Below, in pieces: positions 52,161-61,910 of a DNA stretch of 64,000 bases. Source of the DNA: CAYZIB01 sp964478425 (GTDB taxonomy: Bacteria > Bacillota_I > Bacilli_A > Acholeplasmatales > WRBM01). The stretch lies in the NCBI GenBank assembly GCA_964478425.1, contig CAYZIB010000005.1:15111-79110 (forward strand). The letters are read 5' to 3'. The position numbers and the translations under genes are program-made. The notes below the pieces were generated by a model, which did no database searches, was not told the origin of the DNA, and was given only the letters and a program-made list of their open reading frames with translations. Position 1 is the first letter of the stretch. The number at the start of each line of letters is the position of its first letter.

Positions 52161-53855
52161 TTTTTTAATAATTAAGTCATAATCATTATCGATTATAAAA
52201 GGTATTTGTAATCTTTTTATTTCATCTTTATATTTTAAGATATATTCATGTGTTTCATTTAGATATATGGCATAATCTGAATCTAAAAATTCAACTGAAT
52301 TTAAATATGAATCTTGTTTGAAAATTATTTTTGTTGTTAATAATGTTTTTAACATTGAAGGTATTTTAATAATGTTTTTCATTATACATAATAAATAAAT
52401 TCCATATTTTTCACCTACTTGTGAAAAATATATTAATTTATTATAAATATTTTCTTTAATATTTGATTTTTCTATAAATTCAAGTCCATTAATGATAATA
52501 AATATGCGTGGAATGTTTTTTAATTCCTCGCTTTTATTATTTAATTTTGAATATTCTTCTATTTTAAGCATATTAAATATTTCCATTCTTTTATCTAAAA
52601 TATTTGATATTTTTTCTAAATTTAAATTGAATAAACTTATATCATTATCATACGATTTTGTGTTTAATATAAATTTTAGACTTGTATATTCTTGATAATT
52701 GTCTAATATATATAAATTAATATCTTGATTATATAAAAAATTTGAAATTAAAAAACTCTTTATAAAAGCTATATTTTCTTTATTGTTTAATAAAATCAAA
52801 ATATTTTTATTAATATTAAAATCATAATATGAAATTTCTTTTTCTAAATTAATGCCTATAGGAATTAAATTTTTTTCTTTTTTTAACCACATATTTTTTA
52901 AAGTAATTATTTCTTTAAATTGATTATTTACTTCTACTTCTAAATTATTATTATTCAATTTACAATAAACACTTGTTTCCAATACTTGATTTAATTTATT
53001 TTTAAATATTTCTAAATTAAAATTATGAATTATTATAAAATTATATTTTGTATATAAATATCCTGTAATAAAATCTAATTGTTTATATTCAACATTTAAC
53101 CCATTTAAAATATTTTTAATCAAAATATTTATTTCATTTGATTTATTAATTTGTAAGTTATAATTAAAACTTGATTCATAATCTGATAAATAGCTAATAT
53201 TTATTTTATGAGTTTTAAAATCTTTTATATTTGATAAATCAATATTTTTAAAATAATCTTTTACTTTAATTAATGATTTATTTAATTTTAATTTATCAAA
53301 TCGGATTTTCTTATAAAATGATTTAATTGAATTATTTGATAAAAATATTAAACTTAAACTTAATAATAAAAGAGTAATTAATATGAGTCCTATTTCTCCT
53401 ACTATATAATATATTCCTAAAAAAAGTAAACCCCCTATAATTCCTCCTCCAAATACAAAATCATTAGAATAATTTTTTATGTATGAACTATATAAATTAA
53501 ATAATCCTGATAAAGGATTTTTATTTATGTTTATTAAAAATTTATATACAGAAATATGACTTAAAAGCATTAAACATGTAAATAATAAAATAAAGCCTTG
53601 AAATGGTAATTTTTTTATATTTAATCCTTTATGAAAAATAAGAAGCTTTATTCCTAAAATTATTAATAAAAATATAAATAACAAATACCATTCTCCAAAT
53701 AGTATTTTTAAAAAAATTTTAAATCCTAAACCTATACTTCCTAATTCAGTTAATATTACAAGTAAAAAAATTAAAATTAAAACTCCTGTTATTTCTAAAT
53801 AAAATTCTTTATTTTTACTTTTTTCATCACTTATTCTTATTTTTTCTTTTACCAT
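52155..53855 (-). CDS. FtsK/SpoIIIE-like protein with eroded ATPase site
   Basis: 566 residues; FtsK/SpoIIIE are ~750-800. About four membrane segments at the N-terminus (20-175), a linker, then residues ~240-545 that follow the FtsK alpha and beta domains. Where the P-loop GxTGSGKS should be, residues 350-364 read KNILILLNNKENIAF. Where Walker B VDEFADLM should be, residues 451-461 read IFIIINGLEFI. KRMEIFNML, SQVGEKYGIYLLC and LLTTKIIFKQ still align with the motor. No DNA-reading gamma domain follows. It cannot be an ordinary ATP-driven translocase. GGTGAAA precedes the ATG. Confidence 0.75.
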   Translation of the reverse strand: MVKEKIRISDEKSKNKEFYLEITGVLILIFLLVILTELGSIGLGFKIFLKILFGEWYLLFIFLLIILGIKLLIFHKGLNIKKLPFQGFILLFTCLMLLSHISVYKFLININKNPLSGLFNLYSSYIKNYSNDFVFGGGIIGGLLFLGIYYIVGEIGLILITLLLLSLSLIFLSNNSIKSFYKKIRFDKLKLNKSLIKVKDYFKNIDLSNIKDFKTHKINISYLSDYESSFNYNLQINKSNEINILIKNILNGLNVEYKQLDFITGYLYTKYNFIIIHNFNLEIFKNKLNQVLETSVYCKLNNNNLEVEVNNQFKEIITLKNMWLKKEKNLIPIGINLEKEISYYDFNINKNILILLNNKENIAFIKSFLISNFLYNQDINLYILDNYQEYTSLKFILNTKSYDNDISLFNLNLEKISNILDKRMEIFNMLKIEEYSKLNNKSEELKNIPRIFIIINGLEFIEKSNIKENIYNKLIYFSQVGEKYGIYLLCIMKNIIKIPSMLKTLLTTKIIFKQDSYLNSVEFLDSDYAIYLNETHEYILKYKDEIKRLQIPFIIDNDYDLIIKKL

Positions 53856-53931
53856 ATATTTTCACCAAATATATTATAGATATATAAATTATAAAAAAAT
53901 GTCATAATTTATTAATTATTAAAGTTAATAT

Positions 53932-53972
53932 AAAAAAATCCCTTTAGTTTAAACCTAAAAGGAGTTTTTTAA
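53932..53972 (-). terminator. Terminator of the RNase J-like gene
   Basis: An imperfect stem CTCCTTTTAG / CTAAAGGGA with T run on the minus strand. Confidence 0.55.
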
Positions 53973-54027
53973 TATTATAATTCATTAAAAAATTATAAGA
54001 GATAATGCTAAATAACATATTTTATAT

Positions 54028-55701
54028 TTAATTTTTTTCACTAGCAATTATAACAGGAATTATAAATGGATTTTTCTTTGTTTCTTTAAATAGATATTTA
54101 GATACTTCTTGTTTTAATTCTTGTTTATAATCATTCCATACAATATATTTTAATTTAAAATATTTATCAGTTATTTTATTAAATATTTCTTTTATACCTA
54201 AAAATAATTCTTCACTATCTTTTACATAAACAAAACCTTTAGATATAATTTCTGGACCATAATTAATTAATCTTTTTCTTGTATCAATATTAGCATTTAT
54301 TAACACAATTCCATCAAGAGATAATATTTCTCTTTCTCTTAATACAACATCATTTACATCTCCAGCAATTAAACCATCAGATAATACTTCTTTTAATGAA
54401 ATAGTTTGTTTTTTTGAAACATAGTTTCCATCAATAAATTCAATCATCTCACCTTTATCAAGTAATATAATATTTTCATCACTATATCCTAATTGTTTAC
54501 AAATATTTTTATGAGCATATTGATGTCTATATTCACCAATAACTGGAATTGAATATTTAGGTTTTACCATATTATATAATAATTTAATTTCTTCAGCATA
54601 AGCATGTGATGATTCTAAAATATTTTTATCAATATTAAACATTGTAACATCATTACGATATAATAAATCAAGAGTTCTAGCTGCCATTTTTTCTACTGTT
54701 GGATTAGGTAATGTTAAAATAATTACAGTATCATCTTTATTTATATGGATTAATCTATCAAGTTTTTTACACATTCTTTGTAACATATAAAATGGTTCAT
54801 GTCTAACACCTGTAACAAGTACAACAAGATCTTTATCATTATTTGTATTTTTATCGTCGATATATCTTAAATTAACAAATGAATCAAGAGGAACCTTAAT
54901 ATAACCTAAGTTAATTCCGATATCAACTATTCTTTGAGTTTTTCTACCGATAATAGCAATCTTTTTATTGTATTTTAATGCTAAATCAATTATTGTTTGT
55001 ATTCTTCTTAAATCACTTGAATAAATACTAAAAATCATTCTTCCTTTACTTGATTTAAAACAATAATTTAATTTATGCATAAAAGCATAATAATCTCCAT
55101 TTGATTTATTTTTATCAGCACCTAATGACTCACTAATAAGCATTAAAGGTTTTTTTGAACTTACTTCTACTAAATTTTTAAAATCTGTTTCATATTCTTT
55201 AGTAACATTTTGGTTTAAACAATATTCACCTGTATATATAATTGGTCCATCATTGGTATGAAATATATATCCCATAGATTCTGGAATATTATGAGTAGTA
55301 GAAAAAGATGTAACTTTTATTTTATCAAAATATAATGGTTTATTTGGAAATTGAACTAATTTATAATCTTTTATATTTAAATCGTGATCAATTAAATCAT
55401 CTTTGACAATAGCAAGTGTAAATTTAGATCCATAAACTGGAATATTAAATTCTTTTAATATATGACTTACAGCACCAATTGCTTGATCATGTCCATGGCT
55501 TAAAAAAAGACCAACAATATTTTCTTTATGTTCTCTTAAATAGGTTAAATCAGGTAAAATATAGTCTACACCATATTGATCTTTTGTTGGATATTTAATT
55601 CCAGCATCTAAAACAAATATTTTTTCATCGATGATTAATAAATATAAATTCATTCCATTTTCGCCTAATCCACCTAAAGATAAAAAGTTTATTTTGCTCA
55701 A
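54028..55701 (-). CDS. rnjB: RNase J family protein, J2-like (altered metal site)
   Basis: 557 residues from TTG 55699-55701, which has GAAAGGAG 7 bases upstream and gives the normal SKINFLSLGGLGENGMN start. Metallo-beta-lactamase, beta-CASP and C-terminal domains are all present. The metal motif HxHxDH reads HGHDQA (69-74), so the Asp and the second-last His are replaced, as in RNase J2 paralogues; STTHNIPES keeps its His. It probably has weak or no exonuclease activity of its own and partners an active RNase J1 encoded elsewhere. Confidence 0.88.
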   Translation of the reverse strand: MSKINFLSLGGLGENGMNLYLLIIDEKIFVLDAGIKYPTKDQYGVDYILPDLTYLREHKENIVGLFLSHGHDQAIGAVSHILKEFNIPVYGSKFTLAIVKDDLIDHDLNIKDYKLVQFPNKPLYFDKIKVTSFSTTHNIPESMGYIFHTNDGPIIYTGEYCLNQNVTKEYETDFKNLVEVSSKKPLMLISESLGADKNKSNGDYYAFMHKLNYCFKSSKGRMIFSIYSSDLRRIQTIIDLALKYNKKIAIIGRKTQRIVDIGINLGYIKVPLDSFVNLRYIDDKNTNNDKDLVVLVTGVRHEPFYMLQRMCKKLDRLIHINKDDTVIILTLPNPTVEKMAARTLDLLYRNDVTMFNIDKNILESSHAYAEEIKLLYNMVKPKYSIPVIGEYRHQYAHKNICKQLGYSDENIILLDKGEMIEFIDGNYVSKKQTISLKEVLSDGLIAGDVNDVVLREREILSLDGIVLINANIDTRKRLINYGPEIISKGFVYVKDSEELFLGIKEIFNKITDKYFKLKYIVWNDYKQELKQEVSKYLFKETKKNPFIIPVIIASEKN

Positions 55702-55828
55702 AATTATTCTCCTTTCTTTTTTACTCTTTATTATAAACAAATAAAAAAATAAAAACAACATTTTTTAAATTATTTATGATTAAAAAAAATTTTTTTATTT
55801 ATAATAATAAATATTTTGTTTTATTTAA

Positions 55829-55864
55829 TAAAAAAAAGAAATATATTATAACTTTATATTTCTT
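55829..55864 (-). terminator. Terminator of dapA
   Basis: AAGAAATATA / TATATTTCTT 10-bp stem with T run on the minus strand. Confidence 0.7.
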
Positions 55865-56700
55865 ATATCAAATTTTTTTAAAATGCATTCTAATTCATAA
55901 AAACTTAAATCTAATAAAGGTAATCTTACAGAACCTACATCATAATCTTTTTGGATTAATAAATTTTTTATTATAACAGGATTAGGTTTAACAAATAAAT
56001 TTTTAAAATATTTATTATATTTTTTAAATTTTTCATAATCATCATAATATATTATTTCATTTATTTCTGGTAAATAAATATTTGCAGCAGCTGATATTAT
56101 TCCATCTAATTTTAATTTAAATGCATCATATAATAATGTATCATTCCCAGTATATATTTTAATATTTAAATTTTCTTTCATTGCTTTTAATTTTACTAAA
56201 TCAAAACTACATTCTTTTATAGCATATAGATTTTTAAATTGTTCTAATTTTTTTAAATAATCAATATTTATTTCAACGTTACATCTTTCTTTTGTATTAT
56301 AAATAATAATATCTTTTTTTGTTGATGTTAAAATGTTTTTAAAATGCTCATATAAAGATTCTTGATCTAATAATAAATAATATGGACAACATACCATATA
56401 TCCATCTAAATTAATATCTTCTATTTCTTTTATAAATTTAATTGTTTCTAATGTATTATTTGTTCCTACATTAGCATAAATTTTTAAATTTTTTGTTTCA
56501 TCTAAACTTTTAACAAACTTATATATTTCTTTTTTTTCTTCATTAGTTAAAGAAAAAAATTCTCCGGTTGTTCCTGTTAATAAAATACCTGTTAAATTAT
56601 TTAAAGATAAATCTTTGATTAATCTTTTTAATTCAATATAATTTACTTTATTATCTTTATTAAAAGGGGTTATAATTGCAACTATTATATCAAACATCAT
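55846..56700 (-). CDS. dapA: 4-hydroxy-tetrahydrodipicolinate synthase-like
   Basis: 284 residues, TIM barrel of the DapA/NanA family. GTTGEFFSL, the Tyr in IIIYNTKERCN and the Schiff-base Lys in YAIKECS are present. The atypical YNTKER (usually YNVPGRT) leaves some room for another aldolase, but coupling to an aspartokinase supports DapA: pyruvate plus aspartate semialdehyde. The ATG-ATG start overlaps the aspartokinase stop. Confidence 0.85.
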   Translation of the reverse strand: MMFDIIVAIITPFNKDNKVNYIELKRLIKDLSLNNLTGILLTGTTGEFFSLTNEEKKEIYKFVKSLDETKNLKIYANVGTNNTLETIKFIKEIEDINLDGYMVCCPYYLLLDQESLYEHFKNILTSTKKDIIIYNTKERCNVEINIDYLKKLEQFKNLYAIKECSFDLVKLKAMKENLNIKIYTGNDTLLYDAFKLKLDGIISAAANIYLPEINEIIYYDDYEKFKKYNKYFKNLFVKPNPVIIKNLLIQKDYDVGSVRLPLLDLSFYELECILKKFDIRNIKL

Positions 56701-57380
56701 TTCACCTTACTTACTTTAATATTATATTCATCTAATGATGTAAAATTTACTATTAGATTCTTTGATTTTGCATATATTAATCCTTTTAATTGAATAATTT
56801 TCGGATTTTTTAAAATCAAAGAATCATAACTTACTGTAGGAAGAAAATTAAGATTATTATCATATAATCCTGCTATATTTGATATGATTGTTACTTCTTT
56901 TAGTTTAAAATAATCAGCAAGGTAAATTGCACTTGTAAATGATCCATCTCTTCCTAGGGTTGTTGTTTCTTTATTTTTATTTAATCCTATAAATCCTGGA
57001 ACAATCAATAAATCATATTTTTTTAAATATTTTTTTAATTTTTTTAATTTTATTTTTAAAATATCTGCATTTCCAAAATTTGAATTAGTTATAATTCCCA
57101 AATCATAATTTTGAATAATTTTTAAATTAAAATATTTTAATAAATAATTTCCAACAATATAACTTGATAACGTTTCTCCTAAACTTAATAAAAAATCTAA
57201 ATCCTTTTTAGTTAAATTATTTCCAAATTCTTTTAATGTATCTGTTGCATATGGCATATTATATCTACCTATTGCAGAAACTACTAATATTACTTTATCA
57301 TTTTTTAATTCTTCTTTTAAGACATTTTTTAATTTATCTAAATCGTATAATGACGATCCTCCTATTTTTAATATTTTCAA
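56697..57380 (-). CDS. Aspartokinase-type amino acid kinase without ACT domains
   Basis: 227 residues against ~400 for aspartokinases. KIGGSSLYDLDKL at the start, SLGETLSSYIVGNYL, and TTLGRDGSFTSAIYLADYF are the catalytic core of aspartokinase. The chain ends right after the nucleotide-binding part, so the regulatory ACT pair that binds lysine/threonine is missing. Start is TTG with GGAAGTG before it. Coupled to dapA, it likely feeds dipicolinate/diaminopimelate without feedback control. Confidence 0.8.
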   Translation of the reverse strand: MKILKIGGSSLYDLDKLKNVLKEELKNDKVILVVSAIGRYNMPYATDTLKEFGNNLTKKDLDFLLSLGETLSSYIVGNYLLKYFNLKIIQNYDLGIITNSNFGNADILKIKLKKLKKYLKKYDLLIVPGFIGLNKNKETTTLGRDGSFTSAIYLADYFKLKEVTIISNIAGLYDNNLNFLPTVSYDSLILKNPKIIQLKGLIYAKSKNLIVNFTSLDEYNIKVSKVK

Positions 57381-57445
57381 ATAATCACTTCCATTATATA
57401 ATATGTATTTTTTTTAAAAATGAAATTATATTATTTAAAAATTTG

Positions 57446-57465
57446 TTTATACTAGAAAGTATAAA
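57446..57465. promoter_or_regulatory. Dyad between the divergent aspartokinase and recU genes
   Basis: TTTATACT-AGAA-AGTATAAA, a perfect 8-bp inverted repeat with 4-base spacer, 33 bases before the recU start. Operator candidate; it could also be a chance AT-rich dyad. Confidence 0.35.
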
Positions 57466-57497
57466 AAGAATATGTTAAAATTTATTAAGGTGAGAAC

Positions 57498-58064
57498 ATG
57501 ATAAATTATCCAATCAAAAAAAATCCAGTAACAAATAAAATTAGTACTTCTAATAGAGGTATGAACTTAGAAAATGATATTAATTTAACAAATGAATATT
57601 ATTTAAATAAAAATATTGCAGTTATATATAAAAAACCAACACCAATTCAAATTGTTGATGTGAGTTATCCTAGTAGAAATAAATGCGTTATTAAAGAAGC
57701 ATATTTTAAAACACCATCAACAACCGATTATAATGGTATATTTCTTGGTAAATATATTGATTTTGACTGTAAAGAAACTATAAATAAAACTTCTTTTTCT
57801 TTAAATAATGTACATCCTCATCAAGTAATGCATTTAAAAAATATTGTTAATCATGGAGGTATAGGCTTTTTAATTGTTCATTTTAAATTTTATAATGAAT
57901 ATTATTTACTTCCTTTTGATATTTTAATTAAATATTGGGATAATAAAGAAGAAAATAGAAAAAGTATTCCTTATAATGAATTTAAAGAAAATGCTTATTT
58001 GATTAATTATGGATATATACCTAGATTGGATTATTTAAAAGTAGTTAAAGAACATTTAATGTGA
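57498..58064 (+). CDS. recU: Holliday junction resolvase RecU
   Basis: 188 residues. NRGMNLENDINLTNEYYL, IAVIYKKPTPIQIVDVSYP, the catalytic TTDYNGIFLGKYIDFDCKETINKT and FHxHQ-like VHPHQVMHL are diagnostic. It cleaves four-way junctions and is adjacent to PBP1 as in Bacillus. AAGGTGAG precedes the ATG. It ends in TGA overlapped by the GTG of the next gene. Confidence 0.96.
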   Translation: MINYPIKKNPVTNKISTSNRGMNLENDINLTNEYYLNKNIAVIYKKPTPIQIVDVSYPSRNKCVIKEAYFKTPSTTDYNGIFLGKYIDFDCKETINKTSFSLNNVHPHQVMHLKNIVNHGGIGFLIVHFKFYNEYYLLPFDILIKYWDNKEENRKSIPYNEFKENAYLINYGYIPRLDYLKVVKEHLM

Positions 58065-60019
58065 AAAAAATCTTTTTTTTATTTAAATTTTTCTTAATAA
58101 TTTTAACAATAATTCTTTTATATTTAACTATATTAATTACAAGTGTAATTATTAATAATAAAGATTTTGATATTAATAAAATTTATACATCTTCTTCTAC
58201 TAAAATATATGATAATAATGCAAATTTAATATTAGAATTAGGAGATAAAAAACAATTATGGGTCAATTATGATGATATTTCTATTAATATGATAAATGCT
58301 ATTACTTCTGTAGAAGATAAAAGATTTTTTAATCATAGTGGTATTGATTATAAAAGATTAATTAGTGCATTAATAAAAAATATTATTTTTAAAAGTTATA
58401 AAGAAGGAGCTTCAACTATAACTCAACAATTAATTAAAAATACAATGTTAACTAATGAAAAAACATTAAAAAGAAAAATAAAAGAAATATATTTTTCTAT
58501 GATACTTGAATCAAAATTATCTAAAAATCAAATAATTGAAGCTTATTTAAATAATATTTTATATGGCAATAAGATATATGGAATTGAAAGAGCAAGCCTT
58601 TACTATTTTAATAAAAATGCTAAAGATTTAACTGTTACAGAAGCTGCTTTACTTGCTGGAATTATTCAATTACCAAATTATTATAATCCATATAAAAATA
58701 TTAATGATGCAAAAAAAAGAAGAAACACAGTTTTAAATTTAATGTATGAAAATTCTTTTATAAATTTAAATGAATTAAATAATTATTTAAAAGAAGATAT
58801 TATTTTAGATAATAGTTATAATTTAATTTTTGATAATGAACCTTATTATAATTCTTATATTGATTATGTAATATATGAAGCAATAAATGATTATAATTTA
58901 AATCCTTATAATGGAAATTTAAATATTTATACAAATATTGATCTTAATATGCAAAAAAGAATATATGATATTTTATCTAATAATTTAAATTATTTTCCAG
59001 ATGAATTATTAAAAAGTGGAATTATTTTAATTGATAATAAAACAGGTCATATTGAAGGTATTGGTGGATCTAGAAGTAATAATATAGGAGATATTAATTA
59101 TGGTTATGAGGTTTTATTACAACCAGCTTCAACTATAAAACCTATATTAGATTATGCTCCTGCGATGGAATATTTTAATTTATCTCCTGCAAGTATAATT
59201 GATGATAGTATTACTTATTATTCTACTGGAATGAAGATTAATAATTGGGATAAATTATATAAAGGTAAAATTACATTAAGAAAAGCTTTAAAAGAATCAA
59301 GGAATGTTCCTGCTTATAAGTTATATATGAAAGTAGGAATGGAAAATGCTCATAAATTTATGAATAGATTTAATTTATATGATGAAAATATTTATGAATC
59401 ACAAGCAATTGGTGGATTTAGTAATGGATTTAGTGTTTTAGATATGACTAATGCATATCAAGCTATTGCAAATAAAGGTATATATATCAAATCAAGAGCA
59501 ATTTCATATATTGAACTTAATGGTGAAATTATTAAAATAAATGATATTATTAATAATGCAATGAAAAAAACAACTGCTTTTTTAATTTCAGATATGTTAG
59601 CTGATGTAATTAGTTATTCTAATTTGAGTATAAAAAATATGCGATTATCTGGAAAATCTGGTCAAACAAATTATGATCAAGACACATTAAAAAAATATAA
59701 TATTCCAAGTAATGCTACAAAAGATTCATGGTTTATTGGATATAATAATTATAAGACTATTGGTGTATGGGTAGGATATGATTATATTAGTAGTAAAACT
59801 TATCTTACAAAAGAAAAAAAAGACATAAGTAAAACAATTTTTAAAGATTTAATGATTTATTATAATCTTTATGATAATACTTATCAAATCCCTAATGGTA
59901 TAGTAAAAAAACAAATAGAAATTATTGATGATAAAATTTATTTATCAGATGATTCTAATTATATAGAATATTTTTATAAATATAATGTACCTTCAACTTA
60001 TTATAAAAAAAATGAATGA
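58061..60019 (+). CDS. ponA: Class A penicillin-binding protein (PBP1)
   Basis: 652 residues. One N-terminal membrane anchor (5-31), the glycosyltransferase domain (EDKRFFNHSGID with catalytic Glu85; GASTITQQLIKN), and the transpeptidase domain with STIK (Ser357, Lys360), SRN (413-415) and KSG (532-534). It polymerises and cross-links peptidoglycan, so the cell has a wall. GTG start translationally coupled to recU. No long C-terminal tail. Confidence 0.95.
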   Translation: MKKIFFLFKFFLIILTIILLYLTILITSVIINNKDFDINKIYTSSSTKIYDNNANLILELGDKKQLWVNYDDISINMINAITSVEDKRFFNHSGIDYKRLISALIKNIIFKSYKEGASTITQQLIKNTMLTNEKTLKRKIKEIYFSMILESKLSKNQIIEAYLNNILYGNKIYGIERASLYYFNKNAKDLTVTEAALLAGIIQLPNYYNPYKNINDAKKRRNTVLNLMYENSFINLNELNNYLKEDIILDNSYNLIFDNEPYYNSYIDYVIYEAINDYNLNPYNGNLNIYTNIDLNMQKRIYDILSNNLNYFPDELLKSGIILIDNKTGHIEGIGGSRSNNIGDINYGYEVLLQPASTIKPILDYAPAMEYFNLSPASIIDDSITYYSTGMKINNWDKLYKGKITLRKALKESRNVPAYKLYMKVGMENAHKFMNRFNLYDENIYESQAIGGFSNGFSVLDMTNAYQAIANKGIYIKSRAISYIELNGEIIKINDIINNAMKKTTAFLISDMLADVISYSNLSIKNMRLSGKSGQTNYDQDTLKKYNIPSNATKDSWFIGYNNYKTIGVWVGYDYISSKTYLTKEKKDISKTIFKDLMIYYNLYDNTYQIPNGIVKKQIEIIDDKIYLSDDSNYIEYFYKYNVPSTYYKKNE

Positions 60020-60041
60020 AAGCATTCATTTTTTATTTTTT
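60006..60041. terminator. Bidirectional terminator between ponA and spoVAE
   Basis: AAATGAATG and CATTCATTT flank a four-base loop, with A and T runs on each side; it contains the ponA stop. Confidence 0.75.
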
Positions 60042-60383
60042 AGGTCTTATAATTATAGCAAAAATAAAAGAGATAATAATCGCAAAAGATATTCCAGCTG
60101 ATGTTGATTTAAAGAGATTATTAAATATTCCGATAAACCCTTCTTCTTTTAATCCTAAAACTGCTGATTTTGTCATTGAATTTCCAAAACTTGTAATTGG
60201 TAATAATGCACCAGCATTGCCTAATTTTATTAATTTATCATAAATTTTTGTTGGATAGAGTATTCCTCCTAAACAAACTAATAATGTGGTTGTATGAGCT
60301 GGTGTTAAATTTAATACATCAATAATTAATTGCCCTATAACACAAATAACTCCACCTATTAAAAATGCGAATAAATAATTCAA
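60033..60383 (-). CDS. spoVAE: Stage V sporulation protein AE (SpoVAE/AEb)
   Basis: 116 residues, about four hydrophobic segments. FLIGGVICVIGQLIID, GALLPITSFGNSMTKSAV and LKEEGFIGIFNNLFKSTSAGISFAI mark the SpoVAE family. With SpoVAC it forms the forespore membrane channel for dipicolinate. The ATG overlaps the spoVAD stop. Confidence 0.93.
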   Translation of the reverse strand: MNYLFAFLIGGVICVIGQLIIDVLNLTPAHTTTLLVCLGGILYPTKIYDKLIKLGNAGALLPITSFGNSMTKSAVLGLKEEGFIGIFNNLFKSTSAGISFAIIISFIFAIIIRPKK

Positions 60384-61384
60384 AACAAATCATTCCTTTC
60401 TAATATTACTGCATGAGCAATAGCCGGAATTGTTTCTTTTTGATTTAATATTAATGGATTTAATAATGCTCCTGTTGCGATTATTAAAACTCTTTTTAAT
60501 TTATTATTTAATAATAACTCTTTAATATAAGATAACATTACAACTCCACAACATGCACATCCACTACCCCCTGAAAATACATTTTGATTTTCTGTATCAT
60601 AAATTAATAATCCACAATCTTCATAATTTGTTAAATCATCTAATTTATTTTCTTTATAACAATCACAAAAAATCTTTTTTCCAAATTTAGATAAGTCTCC
60701 TGTTAAGATTAAATCATAATCTTTTGCTGTTCTATTAAAATCTTTTAAATGGGTAATAAAGGTGTCATATGCTGCAGGTGCCATTGCCCTACCCATATCT
60801 AGTGGATTATTTAAATTTGCATCTATTACTCTTCCATATGTTCCTCCAGCAATTTTTATTTTACTAACTTTACGAGAAATAATTGCTGATGCTGAGCCTG
60901 TTACTGTATATGTTAAGGTTTCTGGTTTAAATCCTCCATATTCATTTGGATATCTAAATTGTCTTTCAGAATCTTTATGATGACTACATGAACATGCTAA
61001 TATTCTTTTAAAATTATTCGATTCTATTAAATTTGCTGCAGTTATGATTGATAAAACTGATGTTGAACATGCTCCATAAATACATAATAATGGGATATCA
61101 TAATTTCTAAATGTGTAGTTTGTTATTACATTTTGATTTATTAAATCTCCTGAAATTGCTAAATCAATTTTTCGATATTTAATTTTTTTATTTACTAAAT
61201 CAATGCTTTTAGTAAGTAGATTTATTTCTGATTTTTCCCAGGTATCTTCATCCATTGTGTTATCTTTAAAACTATAATCAAAAAATTTATTTAATGGCCC
61301 TTTATTTTCTAAAGGACCAACAGCAACAGCTGATTCTTCTAAATAGATATTAGAAAATTGAAATGATCTATTTCCTTTTTTCAT
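60380..61384 (-). CDS. spoVAD: Stage V sporulation protein AD
   Basis: 334 residues, normal length, thiolase-like fold. YLEESAVAVGPLENKGPL, the Cys in CIYGACSTSVLSI, ASAIISRKVSKIKI and GSGCACCGVV identify SpoVAD. It binds dipicolinate and docks on the SpoVA membrane proteins. Overlaps spoVAC by 4 bases. Confidence 0.95.
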   Translation of the reverse strand: MKKGNRSFQFSNIYLEESAVAVGPLENKGPLNKFFDYSFKDNTMDEDTWEKSEINLLTKSIDLVNKKIKYRKIDLAISGDLINQNVITNYTFRNYDIPLLCIYGACSTSVLSIITAANLIESNNFKRILACSCSHHKDSERQFRYPNEYGGFKPETLTYTVTGSASAIISRKVSKIKIAGGTYGRVIDANLNNPLDMGRAMAPAAYDTFITHLKDFNRTAKDYDLILTGDLSKFGKKIFCDCYKENKLDDLTNYEDCGLLIYDTENQNVFSGGSGCACCGVVMLSYIKELLLNNKLKRVLIIATGALLNPLILNQKETIPAIAHAVILERNDLF

Positions 61385-61824
61385 AATTTATCCACCAAAA
61401 AATAAAACATTGAAACAATAAATGCAATTATATTTCCAAATACTATTACACTTCCTGCAAGTTTAAATGTATTTGAAGCTATTCCTAAAAAAACACCTTC
61501 TGTTTTATATTCGATTGCTGATGCTGTTAAACTATTAGCAAATCCACATATTGGGACTATTGTCCCAGCTTTAGCAAGTTGTCCTAATTTATCAAATATT
61601 CCTAGTGCTGTTAAAAGCGATGATATAAAAATTATTGTTAAAATCATATATGTTTGGGATTCTTTAATTGTAAAATAGATGTTATAAATTTTAAAGATTA
61701 TTTCTCCTAATAAACAAATTAATCCTCCGCTTAAAAAACTTGATAATAAATTTTTTAAGATTGGTTTTTTAATTTTATTTTTATCTAATATTTTTTTATA
61801 AAATTTTTCATTATAATTACTCAT
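61381..61824 (-). CDS. spoVAC: Stage V sporulation protein AC
   Basis: 147 residues, four hydrophobic segments, homologous to SpoVAE (FLSGGLICLLGEIIF, GTIVPICGFANSLTASAIEYKTEG). SpoVAC is a mechanosensitive channel releasing dipicolinate in germination. AGAGGTG precedes the ATG. First of the spoVA cluster, 61 bases after sigF; SigG would be expected to transcribe it, but I found only a weak match. Confidence 0.94.
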   Translation of the reverse strand: MSNYNEKFYKKILDKNKIKKPILKNLLSSFLSGGLICLLGEIIFKIYNIYFTIKESQTYMILTIIFISSLLTALGIFDKLGQLAKAGTIVPICGFANSLTASAIEYKTEGVFLGIASNTFKLAGSVIVFGNIIAFIVSMFYFLVDKL

Positions 61825-61872
61825 TTTTTCACCTCTTTTATATTTTTAGTTAAAATATTGTTTTTATACAAA

Positions 61873-61910
61873 TAAAAAAGATGATTAAAAATTTAAAATA
61901 TAATCATCTT
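61873..61910 (-). terminator. Terminator of the spoIIA operon
   Basis: AAGATGATTA / TAATCATCTT 10-bp stem with T run on the minus strand, overlapping the end of sigF; separates spoIIA from spoVA. Confidence 0.7.

Noticed and set aside
55846..56700. N-acetylneuraminate lyase
   Set aside because: Same fold, but coupling to an aspartokinase and the motif GTTGE favour DapA.
61839..61869. SigG promoter before spoVAC
   Set aside because: GTATA and AAATATA resemble the two boxes, but the 19-base spacing and the poor -10 make the call too weak.
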